Numbered from the stretch's first letter, positions 25,254-34,918 are shown. The stretch: DNA of 64,000 nucleotides from an uncultured Planctomycetaceae bacterium (GCA_946408825.1 CAMJTU010000018.1:1-64000); one strand, 5' to 3'. The notes: generated by a model not told the origin, from the sequence alone. Translations and numbers: made by a program.

Positions 25254-26837
25254 ATGGCAGAAGGCAAGAGCAATCCGCTCATGTACCTCCGTCTTCAGAT
25301 CGCGTACGCGCTTGAATTCGCGATTTGGGGATGCTGGTCTTACGCGCTCGGCGGTTTCGGCGGCAAGTATAACGTAAACGTTGGACTCCTTTATTCGGCT
25401 TTTGCGCTCGGCGCGCTTTTCTCGCCGATTGTCGGTCCGATCGCCGACAAGAAGTACGCAGCGCAGAAAGTTTTCGCGTTCATGCAAGTGATCTGCGGCG
25501 CCGCGCTTCTTTACTGCGGGGTTATCACCAAAAAGATTGCCGAAGCTGGCGCTGTAGCGGGCGAGGCCGTAGCTCCGGGCGGACTTTGGATTGCGATGAT
25601 GTTTATCGCTGGTCTTATGTTTATGCCGTCGATTCCGCTTCTCAACGCGATTGTTTTCAAGCACATTCCCGACGGTAAGAAGTCTCCTTTCGTCTTTATT
25701 TTCGGGACGATCGGGTGGATTGTCGTCAACTGGGTTTTGACGTACGGCTTTAAGGGCGGGGTCGAGATATTTTACTTCCTTGACGGGGCTATCGCTATCG
25801 CGCTCGCTGTCTACGCGCTCACGCTTCCGAATACTCCTCCGTCTGGCGCCGCCGGAACGGGCGATCCCTTCGGATTCAAAGCTCTTGCGCTCTTTAAACG
25901 CTTTGATTTTGCGCTTTTCATGATTTGTGCGACGCTCGTTGGAATCTTCGGATCGAACTACTACTTTGCTTTTGTCGATCAGTGCTTCCCGGGCAAGGGC
26001 GTTTACAATCAGTATAGCGAGATTATCTTCATGGCTGCGCTTGCTTTCGCCGTTGCGAAAATCGGTCTTAAGTGGACGCTTACTCTCGGTATGGCGGCTT
26101 GGGGCGTCCGTTACCTTTGCTTTGCGCAGGGGGGCGATAATCTCGCGCTAGTCGGACTCCTTTGCCATGGTCTCGCCTATGCGTTCCTCTATACCGCCGC
26201 CTATATGTACGGCGAACGGGTCGCGCCTAAGGAAATGAAGGCGAGCGTCCAAGCGTTGATCGCGTTCCTGCTCCTTGGCGTCGCACAAACGCTTTCCGGC
26301 GTTGCCGTCGACTACATGAAGAATAACAACGCCAACGATTCGTCGGCTCCAGAAACCGCCGCCATTTGCGTCTTTGAAACGGTCGCTTACGCTCAGGAAG
26401 ACGTTGCTCCTGCCGCCGACGTTACGGAAACGATTAAGGAATCTGCGGAAGCCGCCGCTGAAGCGACCGCCGACGCCGTTAAAACAACGACCGAAGCCGT
26501 GGGGACCGCTGTTTCTGACGTAGCTGAGAACGTTGGCGCAGGCGCCGACGCAGTTGCCGAAGAGGTTAAGGACGTTGCTTCCGATATATCTGAGGGCGTC
26601 AACGAAGCAGTCGAAGGATCTGCCGAGGAGACGACGGAAGCGTCAGCTCCCGCAGTCGCAGATTCTGCCGCTAAGAAATTTGGCGTGTGGGACAAAGAGG
26701 TTTGGACGAAGTACAATTGGAAGAATATTTGGGGCAAACCCGCGATCTTCTGCCTTATCTTCGCAATCATCTTCGCGCTTCTCGGTAAGGAGCCGAAGGC
26801 TGCCGAAGAAGAAACCGTCGAAGGCGGTTCCAAGTAG
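25254..26837 (+). CDS. MFS nucleoside permease-like transporter with Ala/Glu-rich insert
   Basis: 527 aa; E. coli NupG has 418. Twelve hydrophobic segments by eye, opening with LRLQIAYALEFAIWGCWSYALGGF, a pattern of the nucleoside:H+ symporter (NupG/XapB) family, and GALFSPIVGPIADKK (MFS motif A region). The extra length is mostly one block at about residues 379-472, made of Ala, Glu, Val, Thr and Asp in a roughly helical repeating pattern (AVxxxAExV), lying between the last two membrane helices. By NupG topology that loop faces the periplasm. Good ribosome-binding site TAGGAG. Probably imports nucleosides; the substrate is inferred from the family. Ends at a strong terminator. Confidence 0.85.
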   Translation: MAEGKSNPLMYLRLQIAYALEFAIWGCWSYALGGFGGKYNVNVGLLYSAFALGALFSPIVGPIADKKYAAQKVFAFMQVICGAALLYCGVITKKIAEAGAVAGEAVAPGGLWIAMMFIAGLMFMPSIPLLNAIVFKHIPDGKKSPFVFIFGTIGWIVVNWVLTYGFKGGVEIFYFLDGAIAIALAVYALTLPNTPPSGAAGTGDPFGFKALALFKRFDFALFMICATLVGIFGSNYYFAFVDQCFPGKGVYNQYSEIIFMAALAFAVAKIGLKWTLTLGMAAWGVRYLCFAQGGDNLALVGLLCHGLAYAFLYTAAYMYGERVAPKEMKASVQALIAFLLLGVAQTLSGVAVDYMKNNNANDSSAPETAAICVFETVAYAQEDVAPAADVTETIKESAEAAAEATADAVKTTTEAVGTAVSDVAENVGAGADAVAEEVKDVASDISEGVNEAVEGSAEETTEASAPAVADSAAKKFGVWDKEVWTKYNWKNIWGKPAIFCLIFAIIFALLGKEPKAAEEETVEGGSK

Positions 26838-26892
26838 CGGCGTTTTGAGTTTCGCGTAGGCTTGCGCGTTTACGCGTTATTTAATCAAACTA

Positions 26893-26932
26893 CGTCCGAC
26901 CTGAGCTTTTTGCTCTAGGTCGGGCGTTTTTT
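26893..26932 (+). terminator. Terminator of the MFS gene
   Basis: GTCCGACCTGAGC / GCTCTAGGTCGGGC imperfect long stem with a TTTTT loop, then TTTTTT. Confidence 0.9.
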
Positions 26933-27102
26933 CGTGTGAATCGTCCTCTGTTGAAGGTAGGATAGGGAGACGGTGTAAAATAACCGATTGTATCGATTAA
27001 ATGGACTTATCCTTTTTTACAGGAGCGATCGGATTAAAATGACGATCTGATTTCCCGAGGTTGCGTTCTGTCGACAGGACGCGTTTAAGGGAGACGGTAG
27101 AA

Positions 27103-27891
27103 ATGAAACGAGATAACGGTTGGCGACATAGCGCGTTAAGGGGCCTGACGGCGGTATTCGCCTTGGGTTTTCTGTTTCCAATGTCTTTTGCTTTAGGGCA
27201 AACAGGCGAATCGGACGTTGCTGAAAGCATGGGCGTCGGTTTAAAGAGCCGTTTTGCCTCGGGCGCGACTCCGATAACGATAGAGCGGACGCAAATTGTT
27301 CCCGGAACGCCGATGTCAGTAAAGTCGACAATGAGCAATATTTTGACGTCGAATTCGGGCGCGTCTTTCGGCGGAATCCTGGCTAGATACGATACTTCGA
27401 CATTCGGCAAATTCTTCGGAACGACGACGACCGCTCCGAGAGCAGGTTTTTCTAGTTCTCGTGTCGACGCGCTGAACGCGCTCGATCAGGGCGATAACGA
27501 GATCGAAAACGTCGAGGCTACGGATCGGATGTATCCGCCGCGCCTCTCGATCGATTTCCGAGAATATCCTACAAGGATTGCGTCGAAGCAGAAGCAAGAC
27601 GGCGAAGAACTCAAAGCGGATCGTCTTGGACTTGCGACGCAGATCGACAACGTGCTCAGTCGTTGCGATTTTGATCGCAATAGCGAACTCGTTCGCGTTG
27701 AGACCGTTGGCGAGCGTGTGTTTCTTCGCGGGCATGTGAAATCCGAAAGGACTTCGCGGCTTCTTGAAAGCGTCCTCTCGCTCAACTTGGGCGGCGAGGT
27801 TATTGTGAACGAGCTTACCGTCAACACGCCCGAATCAGAAAACGTCGATTTATTCGGGCGTCCTCTAGATTCTTCGCGGCAGAAAAAATGA
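27103..27891 (+). CDS. Exported BON-domain protein
   Basis: 262 aa from ATG 27103 with AAGGGAG upstream; the longer in-frame start at 27061 would precede the signal peptide with unlikely residues. Signal peptide: basic start then LTAVFALGFLFPMSFALG. The middle (about 40-160) has low complexity and no known domain. The C-terminal 60 residues before a charged tail form a BON domain: IDNVLSRCDFDRN, VRVETVGERVFLRGHV, RLLESVLSLNLGG, VNELTV. BON domains bind membranes or other envelope components and occur in OsmY and secretin-associated proteins. It converges on the lipoprotein gene and lies near the secretin, so an envelope role is likely. Confidence 0.82.
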   Translation: MKRDNGWRHSALRGLTAVFALGFLFPMSFALGQTGESDVAESMGVGLKSRFASGATPITIERTQIVPGTPMSVKSTMSNILTSNSGASFGGILARYDTSTFGKFFGTTTTAPRAGFSSSRVDALNALDQGDNEIENVEATDRMYPPRLSIDFREYPTRIASKQKQDGEELKADRLGLATQIDNVLSRCDFDRNSELVRVETVGERVFLRGHVKSERTSRLLESVLSLNLGGEVIVNELTVNTPESENVDLFGRPLDSSRQKK

Positions 27892-27917
27892 AGTTTGTAA
27901 CGGCGTTTTGATAATCT

Positions 27918-27960
27918 AAAACGGGGAGCGGTTTGAGGTATACGTCGACGCTCCCCGTTT
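27918..27960 (+). terminator. Terminator between convergent BON and lipoprotein genes
   Basis: AAACGGGGAGCG / CGCTCCCCGTTT perfect 12-bp stem with an 18-nt loop. It can serve both strands; T-tracts are short on either side. Confidence 0.75.
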
Positions 27961-27989
27961 CGGTTTGTACTTAGCGCAACTGAAAGAGT

Positions 27990-29318
27990 TTATATTTTTT
28001 TGACGTACACTTCGGTCTGTGGCGCAGAGGAATCTGGAATCAGATCGTCAAGCGAGTCGAGTTCGCTTGGTTTCTTTAGCGCTTCTTCAGATATTCGGGA
28101 AGGTTTTGCTCTTTCGTAACCGTTTTCCAAGGGATGGGCATAGATTTGATCCTGCGCGACGCTTTTTTGCGAATATTCCAGTTTGGCGCTTTCTATAGAC
28201 GTCGCGTCTTCAATGTGGACGGTATTACTCTCTGATTCTGAATTGTCGGCTCTCCTTGCGTATTCTTCTTTTGCGCGTTCGCTAAATTGATTGGCGAGTT
28301 TTGCGTAGTTTTGTTCGGTCGCTTGTTGAAGGTCGATATAGGACGTTTGTACGTTGTTAAAATTCATAGAATCTGAAAGACCTGGCGAGTCGCGCAGCGC
28401 GGAGAGAGTCGACTTGTTGGAAGCATCGCCCTTTCTGATTTGTTCGGCTTCCGATCTGCGTTTTTCTCGGTAGTATTCTTCCTTTTCCAAATTGTCGTCC
28501 AGAAGTTTCTTAAGCGTTTCATCCCGATTTTTTTGAGCCTCCTCGAGGAACGAGGAGTCATTGGCAGTTTCCGTTGGAGGCATATCTTCGAATCTGGAAT
28601 CTGACAAGTCGATTGTTTCACGAAGTCTCGTTCCTTTGGTCGACTCCTGTTGTTCCGCTTTCGCCTTATTACGAACCGAATATCGCGCCTGAAGTTCAGC
28701 AATTGGGTTTTCGATTTCCTCGTCAGAACCTAAGAGCCTTCGCGCGATTTTTTCAGCGTCAGTTTCAACCCGTTCTTCTTCTTTTTTGACAGGCGGAGAA
28801 GTGCCGAGCGTCGTGGTCCTAATTTCTTTGGAAAGGGTTGCTTGTCCTGTTTTTCCATCCTTGAAAACGGAAAGGATGGTGATTTCAGCCTCTGGCTGAT
28901 CGTATTCGCCGAGATCCAAATAGACGTGGTAGGAATATCCCGTGTCTTTACTGAATTTCCGATGTTTTCCGTTTAACTCTTCTGAAGTGAGGACCATTTG
29001 GGCGTCAGGTTGGGTAAGCGTGACGCCTTCGCGCTGGCTGTAATATACGTTTACGGTAAGTTCGCCGTCGACGAGAATTGATTTTGTATAGCTACCCTTC
29101 TTAAAGAATCGGATGACGCCGCCTTTTCCACGTCGCAAGGGAAGACTGGGATCATCCGGCTTGAAGGGATAATCGTTCCAGTAATCCTCAAACATCTCCA
29201 CTTTTTCTGGTTGAGGATCCCCAAAAAAAACGTACTTTCGTGGTCCGACATTCGTACATCCGAACAGTAAAGGACACGCGAATACGCAGACAAACACGAG
29301 GATCAACGGTTTCTTCAT
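27990..29318 (-). CDS. Envelope lipoprotein of unknown function
   Basis: 442 aa. The signal peptide ends in a lipobox, LLFGC (Cys about residue 21), so the mature protein should be lipid-anchored. Residues about 55-185 form a compact beta-rich domain (GVIRFFKKGSY, LTVNVYYSQRE, YSYHVYLDLGEYDQPEAEITILSVFKDG). The remaining 250 residues are highly charged (Glu, Lys, Arg, Asp, Ser) and look disordered or coiled. No enzyme motif. Located 112 bp after the giant secretin gene on the same strand with a hairpin between, so it may be partly co-transcribed and could act as an assembly or accessory lipoprotein of that secretin; this is inference from position only. Confidence 0.8.
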   Translation of the reverse strand: MKKPLILVFVCVFACPLLFGCTNVGPRKYVFFGDPQPEKVEMFEDYWNDYPFKPDDPSLPLRRGKGGVIRFFKKGSYTKSILVDGELTVNVYYSQREGVTLTQPDAQMVLTSEELNGKHRKFSKDTGYSYHVYLDLGEYDQPEAEITILSVFKDGKTGQATLSKEIRTTTLGTSPPVKKEEERVETDAEKIARRLLGSDEEIENPIAELQARYSVRNKAKAEQQESTKGTRLRETIDLSDSRFEDMPPTETANDSSFLEEAQKNRDETLKKLLDDNLEKEEYYREKRRSEAEQIRKGDASNKSTLSALRDSPGLSDSMNFNNVQTSYIDLQQATEQNYAKLANQFSERAKEEYARRADNSESESNTVHIEDATSIESAKLEYSQKSVAQDQIYAHPLENGYERAKPSRISEEALKKPSELDSLDDLIPDSSAPQTEVYVKKI

Positions 29319-29356
29319 TGTTTCTCTCAGGGGAAAACCGACTGTGGTTTTATTCC

Positions 29357-29398
29357 AAAAGTCTTCTCCAATTCGATATTGAATCGGAGAAGACTTTT
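29357..29398 (-). terminator. Hairpin between secretin and lipoprotein genes
   Basis: AAAAGTCTTCTCC / GGAGAAGACTTTT perfect 13-bp stem with further pairing inside (GATTC/GAATT). The downstream T-tract on the minus strand is only TTTT, so it may attenuate rather than stop transcription. Confidence 0.7.
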
Positions 29399-29430
29399 AG
29401 ACGTTGAATCGCTTGTTCTTCGACAAACGC

Positions 29431-32400
29431 CTAGTTCTTACCCCAGTGGAAAAGCTTGAACTTCGACGTTTCCGGCGCTTCGTTATAGGGCGCTGTCGTT
29501 GCGATACGTGAAAGCCATCCGACGTTGGAAGAAAGTCTCGCATTTGAATCGAGATGATTCTGATAGAGGTCCTCAATATCTTGGATTTGACCCCTTATGG
29601 TCCCAGAACCAAAACCGTAGGCTTCGGCTGCTTCCTCAACTTCAGAACTTGTTCTGACGTCGTTTTTAACGTCAGAGTTTTTCTTCGCGTTATTTGGATA
29701 TGTTGGAGGACCTTGCGTTTTGAGCGGCGACGCCTCTCGAGTAAGTCTTGTCGTTGCGCTGGCGCCTTGAAGCTTGTCGGCGCGTTGCGACGGAACGAGT
29801 TCCGCCCGTTTCGGATCGACTGTTTCAAGTCTTTGACGCGCGGGCTCGCGTTGTGGCGAACTTGCGCCGGTTACTCGATTCGTATCTCGCATAGCGACTC
29901 GTCTGGCGTTTGCTTGGTTCGTCCTTGACGTGGCGCTATTTGTAAAGTGATCGTCGATGAGGAACTCGTCGTTAATCGTGGGTTCATCTGGCGTTGACAT
30001 GCTTGATCGCGTCGGTTTAGGCTCGGACTTAGGCGCGTTTGGGATCGAACTATATCGTCTCTTAACGATTGAATTTCCAAGATTGGAGTTTTTCTGATTC
30101 GAAGTATAACCGTCCGGCGTAGGATAAGCGACGCTTGGAGACGTAGAGTCAGGTTTCGCTTCTATCACTGGTCGCGGCCTATAATCATTGTCGGGAGAAT
30201 ATGGTTGCATATTCTCGAATTCATCCATCTTATCAGGATGAACAAGATCATGAATAATATTTCGTTCCTTAGGTTGATACCCTTGATCCGTGCAAGGATC
30301 ATACAACCCCATGTTGCCGTTGATGTTCATTGCTTCGTCGAGATTGACGTGCATTCTTCCCATCTCACGCTGCATCACTTCTGCAAAGTCGTCTGAGTTA
30401 CGCATAATGCGTGGCGTCATCACGATTAACAGTTCTTTGCGCTGCATGACCTCCTGATCATATCGGAAGAGCCAGCCAAGGATTGGGATATCAGAGACGT
30501 AAGGAACGCCTCGGCTAATTTTCTCTTTTTCAGTCGTCAAAAGACCGCCGAGCATTACTGTTTCGCCGTCGCGAGCGCTAATAGCGGTCATCGTCTGGAT
30601 GGTGTCGATTGATCTCGACTTAATGACCTCCCCGTCTTGCGAATAGATTGGCGTGGCGTCAGAATCGTTTCCGAGACTTGATTTTTCCGCGCCGATTTCC
30701 ATAACGACTTTCCCGTCTCTGGTAACTCGAGGCGTAACAAGAAGAATAAGACCGACCGGCGTGTCCGTCGTATTCATTTGAACTCCATAGTTGGTCGTCG
30801 TAGTTCCGTTAATACGCGGCACTCGTTGACCAACGAGGATAAACGCCTGCTGGTTATCCATTGCGGTAACTTGGGGGCAGCTCAAAACTTGAAGTCTGTT
30901 TTTCTCCCGTAGGGCGCGAAGAGTCGCGGCGATTGAACGACTGCTTGCCGAGAGGACAAAGCCTCCGTATCCAAGCGCCGAGTCAGTTGTTCCCATTGCA
31001 AAGTTGTTGAGAACCTGTCCTGCGACGTCTGTTGGCGTGACGTTTGCCGACATGTTTTTACCAGGACCGCCGCTGCCTATAATATCAAAACCTGGCGCTC
31101 CTGTCGAACTTCCAGAAGACGTCGTGGTGATCATACTTCGATCGAACGACGTCGAGTTTTGCAACCCCATTTCGACGCCAAACTCTTCTTGATTCGATAA
31201 CGTGACTTCGGCAATTAAGACCTTAATTTGCACCTGCGGGGGATCCTGGTCGAAGGTCCTAATCATCTGAAGAATTTTCGGCATCTCTTCAGGCGAAGCG
31301 CTGACAATTATCGAGTTGGATATTGTTTCGGGGATGACGATAACTTGGGATTCATATAATTGGTACGTTGAAAGTACTTCTGAGGAAGTTTCCAGCGTAA
31401 GTTTCTGCGTCAAATAGCTGTCAATGGCTTCGGCGACGACCGGGGCTTGAATATTGCGTAGTTGGATCACAACTTCTTCGCGCTGCGACGTGTCTTTGAC
31501 GTCGAGCGCGACGATGAGCGCGTCGATGATAGCGAGCTCTTTTGGAGCCGCCGCCGCAATAATAACGTTTGTGCGGGTGTCGAGCGCAAATCTAACAGGA
31601 ACGAAAGACTCTTCGGCTTCGGCTTGCGGCAACGTTGGAGCGGAAAGATTGTTGTCTGAAGTCGCTAGAAGGGATTGAAGTGTTTGAAGAATCTGTGTCG
31701 CGTCGCCATGTCTTACTTGGAAAAAACGAATCTGCGCTTTTCTAGGCGCGACGTCCAAGAGTTCAATGAGACGTTCCATGAAGTCCATACAATCCTCTGG
31801 AGCGCTGACGACTAGTTGATTATGGAAAACGTCTGCCGAGACGTCTACGTCCATCATAACGCCCGACTCGACGAGTCTCCGTCCTGTTTCGTCGACAGAA
31901 AGGAGTTGTAAGATGGGAAACTTCGCCGCAGTCGTATCAAGGGTTCCTTGTTTTGCGGGGAGAATCGCATTCATAATCGTTGTACGTATATTTTCCGCCA
32001 ACGAGTTTTTGAGTGGGAAGATGCGCGTAACGAGTTTCGTTTCAGCTTTATTAACGTCGAGTTCTAGAAGTATTTTTTGGATTTCATTCCAGTCGTTGGG
32101 AGACGCCTGAACAACGAGCGAATTTGTACGGATGTCGGCAAAGACGCGAATACGAGGCGCAAATCCGCCTGTTCCCGTGGTTTGTGGCGTGATAAACGTC
32201 GAGGTTAAAAGATCGGCGATTTCGTCGACCGACGCGTACTTTAGTCTTACGACGCGGTAAGTTCCGTCTCCGTCTGCGACGGGTTTGTCGAAAAGCTGAA
32301 TGAGCGTCTTCATGTCTTCAAACGCACGTCCCCAGCCGGCGACAAGCAAGGCGTTGGGGTTTTGAAGCGCGTAAAAGACGACACGTCCTTGTTTCGTTGT

Positions 32401-34566
32401 GAACATCTCCGTATAGAGCGTCGTTAGGACTCCATGGAGCATCGCGCAGTCAACGTACTTGAGATTGTAAATCTCTGTTTGAATTTCCGCGATTTTGGCA
32501 AGTTCTTCGATCTGACTGATCATTTGCTTGATACGTTCAAACTCGGCGTCTGTCGCGTTTTCAACAATAACGACGTCTAGATCAGGGAGAACTGTCGGCG
32601 CGAAGTCTTGAACGACGCCGACGTCTTCGCGATCGTCGTGGAAAGAATTTAAGTCGCTTCCAATAGAATCTAACGCGCCCAAGTCGCTCAAATCGCCTTC
32701 CTGATACGCGACCTGCCGAATTGATTTTTTCTGTGTAGACGTCAAACCGATTGCGTCTACCGCTGCGTAAGCGTCATACAGCGAATCTGTCGCCGTCGAC
32801 GAAACACGTGACGTAATCGAATCGCCATTTTTCTTTGGAACTATATTGTCAATAGCCGTATTCAAGCGTTCCTTGAAAGGGACGAGAGTCGCAAAGCTGG
32901 GAATTTCAGGCAAATCTTTCCGACGCAATTCCTCTGCAATGCGATACGGCGTCATGGAACTAACACGAGAAGCGTTACGTTCGGCGCTTTTCTTCGTATC
33001 ATACTCGAATATTTGCTGTAGTTTATTAGGATCGCAGTTCTTGATAGGAATAAAGCGTCTAAGGTTGCCATTGCGAAGAGGCGGCTGATCCATGGCTCGG
33101 AGCAACACGATCATTTGCGAACAAAGTTTAGGATCGCCCTGAAGCATAATTCTATTATGGAGCACGTCGACAGAGACGTCGCAGACACGTGCTGGAATCG
33201 GCGTTCCATCCTCGCTGTTTTGAACGCGTCCGACAAATCGATACGTTGCTATTTGACGTTGACTAAAAGGCGCGGTCGCGTTGCTGGGCAACCTCGAAAG
33301 GCGTTCGCCAAAGAGCTGAAGCAGAGAATCCTGAAGTTCTTCTGCTTTTCTATTTTGCGGCGTATAGAGATCGTCTAGGGAACCTCCTAGGCTGTTTGAT
33401 CGCGCCGTTTGCGATTGTGCAGGCTTCGGAGCCGCTTGATTCAGCGACCTCGCGACAGGCGTCGCGTCCTTAGTGTAGCCGTCGATAGGCACGATATCGC
33501 CTCGTGCGACGCGCAAATCCGCGCCATAGGCGGATGGTTGCGACGGATAGACTTGAAGTCGAGCTAGGAAATCCTTAACTTCACGCTGGTTTTTTCTGTT
33601 GGCATGAACGACGATCGTCCCGAGTTGACTATCGACGCTCAAAGCGACTTCTGGGTTGGCGGCAAAACGACGTTCCACAAGTTGAGCGACACGTTCGCAA
33701 GTTTCGGGAGAACATTGGTATGACGTCACGTCCGCAATCGTGTCGTCGTCGAGAGGATTCGGTCCGTTGTTCGTCGTTAAGCTCTGACGTTGGACGGATT
33801 CTAGGGTCGGACGCGTATAGTCGCTCACGGCGTTATTCGCCTGCTGCTCGACATTCGGCGAGTCTCCTGCGCCGAGCGCGACGGCATATTCTTGGCGGTT
33901 GGGAATGAGCGCCCCTTGCGCGTCATAAACGACCCGAACATTCTCGTTAAGACTTGGATCATAGTATACTTGACCGACGGAAGACGCCTCTTTCTGCTCA
34001 ACCTTTGGAATATTTCGTTGTCTTGCGACGCCCGCGACGCTTACAAATTCACCTGAAGTCAAGAATGCTTCAAAGAGCGTTTCATTGAAATTATTCAGAA
34101 GATTTTCTGAAAATTGAATTGCCACTTTCGGACCGTACATGACAACGAGATTCTCTTCGTCGTTATAACGACAAGTCGTCTGATCGCGAAGATCATCCGG
34201 TAAGAGACGTAGGATAAATGCGGCGATAAGCGCGGCGTTTTGGTTTTCAGGCACGCGAAAGGTTCTTTGAACGCACTGAGCGTTTTCTGTTGTTTCATCG
34301 ATGTTAAACGATTGAAGCGCCCTTGATTTAGAGCGATCGTTGGGCGCGCTGGGAAGCGGTTCTCCATACGCGGACGAAGGCGCTTGCTGAATTTGGTTCA
34401 GCGTCGCTGTTTGCGCCTTAACAGACGTCGGCGCAACATTGAGAATAACCGCGATCATCGCGGCAACGGCAAACGCCGGATAGCGCAACGTGACGTGTCG
34501 TTTGGCGCCGGGACTCGGATTCCGGCGAAAACGGAGAGAGGATCGCGTCTGTTTCTTGCTTAACAT
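29431..34566 (-). CDS. Giant type II/III-secretion-like secretin
   Basis: 1711 aa, more than twice the usual 650-750 aa of GspD. Signal peptide around residues 28-52 (FAVAAMIAVILNVAPTSVKAQ). Residues about 100-1110 hold at least eight N1/KH-like secretin repeats, recognisable by hydrophobic strand + helix + strand units such as IPIKNCDPNKLQQIF, YNLKYVDCAMLHGVL, VRLKYASVDEIADLL, FPLKNSLAENIRTTI, FQVRHGDATQILQTL and IQLRNIQAPVVAEAI. The secretin core runs about 1110-1390: KVLIAEVTL, GQRVPRINGT, LLVTPRVTRDG, GETVMLGGLL, VPYVSDIPILGWLF and LLIVMTPRI. The last 320 residues are Pro/Ser/Asn-rich and probably unstructured. No ATPase, pseudopilin or inner-membrane component is present in the window. 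Would form a multimeric outer-membrane channel. Confidence 0.93.
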   Translation of the reverse strand: MLSKKQTRSSLRFRRNPSPGAKRHVTLRYPAFAVAAMIAVILNVAPTSVKAQTATLNQIQQAPSSAYGEPLPSAPNDRSKSRALQSFNIDETTENAQCVQRTFRVPENQNAALIAAFILRLLPDDLRDQTTCRYNDEENLVVMYGPKVAIQFSENLLNNFNETLFEAFLTSGEFVSVAGVARQRNIPKVEQKEASSVGQVYYDPSLNENVRVVYDAQGALIPNRQEYAVALGAGDSPNVEQQANNAVSDYTRPTLESVQRQSLTTNNGPNPLDDDTIADVTSYQCSPETCERVAQLVERRFAANPEVALSVDSQLGTIVVHANRKNQREVKDFLARLQVYPSQPSAYGADLRVARGDIVPIDGYTKDATPVARSLNQAAPKPAQSQTARSNSLGGSLDDLYTPQNRKAEELQDSLLQLFGERLSRLPSNATAPFSQRQIATYRFVGRVQNSEDGTPIPARVCDVSVDVLHNRIMLQGDPKLCSQMIVLLRAMDQPPLRNGNLRRFIPIKNCDPNKLQQIFEYDTKKSAERNASRVSSMTPYRIAEELRRKDLPEIPSFATLVPFKERLNTAIDNIVPKKNGDSITSRVSSTATDSLYDAYAAVDAIGLTSTQKKSIRQVAYQEGDLSDLGALDSIGSDLNSFHDDREDVGVVQDFAPTVLPDLDVVIVENATDAEFERIKQMISQIEELAKIAEIQTEIYNLKYVDCAMLHGVLTTLYTEMFTTKQGRVVFYALQNPNALLVAGWGRAFEDMKTLIQLFDKPVADGDGTYRVVRLKYASVDEIADLLTSTFITPQTTGTGGFAPRIRVFADIRTNSLVVQASPNDWNEIQKILLELDVNKAETKLVTRIFPLKNSLAENIRTTIMNAILPAKQGTLDTTAAKFPILQLLSVDETGRRLVESGVMMDVDVSADVFHNQLVVSAPEDCMDFMERLIELLDVAPRKAQIRFFQVRHGDATQILQTLQSLLATSDNNLSAPTLPQAEAEESFVPVRFALDTRTNVIIAAAAPKELAIIDALIVALDVKDTSQREEVVIQLRNIQAPVVAEAIDSYLTQKLTLETSSEVLSTYQLYESQVIVIPETISNSIIVSASPEEMPKILQMIRTFDQDPPQVQIKVLIAEVTLSNQEEFGVEMGLQNSTSFDRSMITTTSSGSSTGAPGFDIIGSGGPGKNMSANVTPTDVAGQVLNNFAMGTTDSALGYGGFVLSASSRSIAATLRALREKNRLQVLSCPQVTAMDNQQAFILVGQRVPRINGTTTTNYGVQMNTTDTPVGLILLVTPRVTRDGKVVMEIGAEKSSLGNDSDATPIYSQDGEVIKSRSIDTIQTMTAISARDGETVMLGGLLTTEKEKISRGVPYVSDIPILGWLFRYDQEVMQRKELLIVMTPRIMRNSDDFAEVMQREMGRMHVNLDEAMNINGNMGLYDPCTDQGYQPKERNIIHDLVHPDKMDEFENMQPYSPDNDYRPRPVIEAKPDSTSPSVAYPTPDGYTSNQKNSNLGNSIVKRRYSSIPNAPKSEPKPTRSSMSTPDEPTINDEFLIDDHFTNSATSRTNQANARRVAMRDTNRVTGASSPQREPARQRLETVDPKRAELVPSQRADKLQGASATTRLTREASPLKTQGPPTYPNNAKKNSDVKNDVRTSSEVEEAAEAYGFGSGTIRGQIQDIEDLYQNHLDSNARLSSNVGWLSRIATTAPYNEAPETSKFKLFHWGKN

Positions 34567-34918
34567 AACCGTACTCTTGTGTCTGACGTCTGCTATTAAC
34601 GCGTCTGGAAGCCAATTTCAGCCGTGTTAATTGGGTAACGTGCATATCGCCTAACGTGTCAAACGTCGTTTCCTTACGTCGTTTGATCGGGGTCTATAAA
34701 AATCCGAGGACGCAACGGCGACCAAATATCTCGCGGGATGCTAATTAAATTCGTAAAAAAACTCAAGAGCATTTTGTCCTCAAGACTCAGAACATTGACG
34801 CCTTGACTTTACAATATTGCGGGCGAGAGGGGAAAGTTGAAGAAACAATTGTGATTAAAAGAAAAGACTCCGTGTAAGAACGCAGGAGTCTTAGTTTTGA
34901 GGACGGAGTTAATGAGAT
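34567..34918. other. Intergenic region upstream of the secretin gene
   Basis: 352 bp: the pcrA terminator at 34864-34892, then an AT-rich stretch. A candidate -35/-10 pair on the minus strand near 34745-34775 (TTGAGT, 17 bp, TAGCAT) is weak. A 15-bp sequence at 34650-34664 containing TTGACA recurs upstream of the gene starting at 51183. Confidence 0.4.
34864..34892 (-). terminator. Terminator of the helicase gene
   Basis: AAGACTCC / GGAGTCTT stem, then TTCTTTTAATC on the minus strand; 27 bp after the stop. Confidence 0.75.

Noticed and set aside
25058..29416. Near-identical 22-mers (TTTTAGACGTTGAA[AT]CGCTTG) at about 25060 and 29395 in two intergenic regions
   Set aside because: Only two copies, no inverted ends, no duplication of target sites; not enough to call a mobile repeat.
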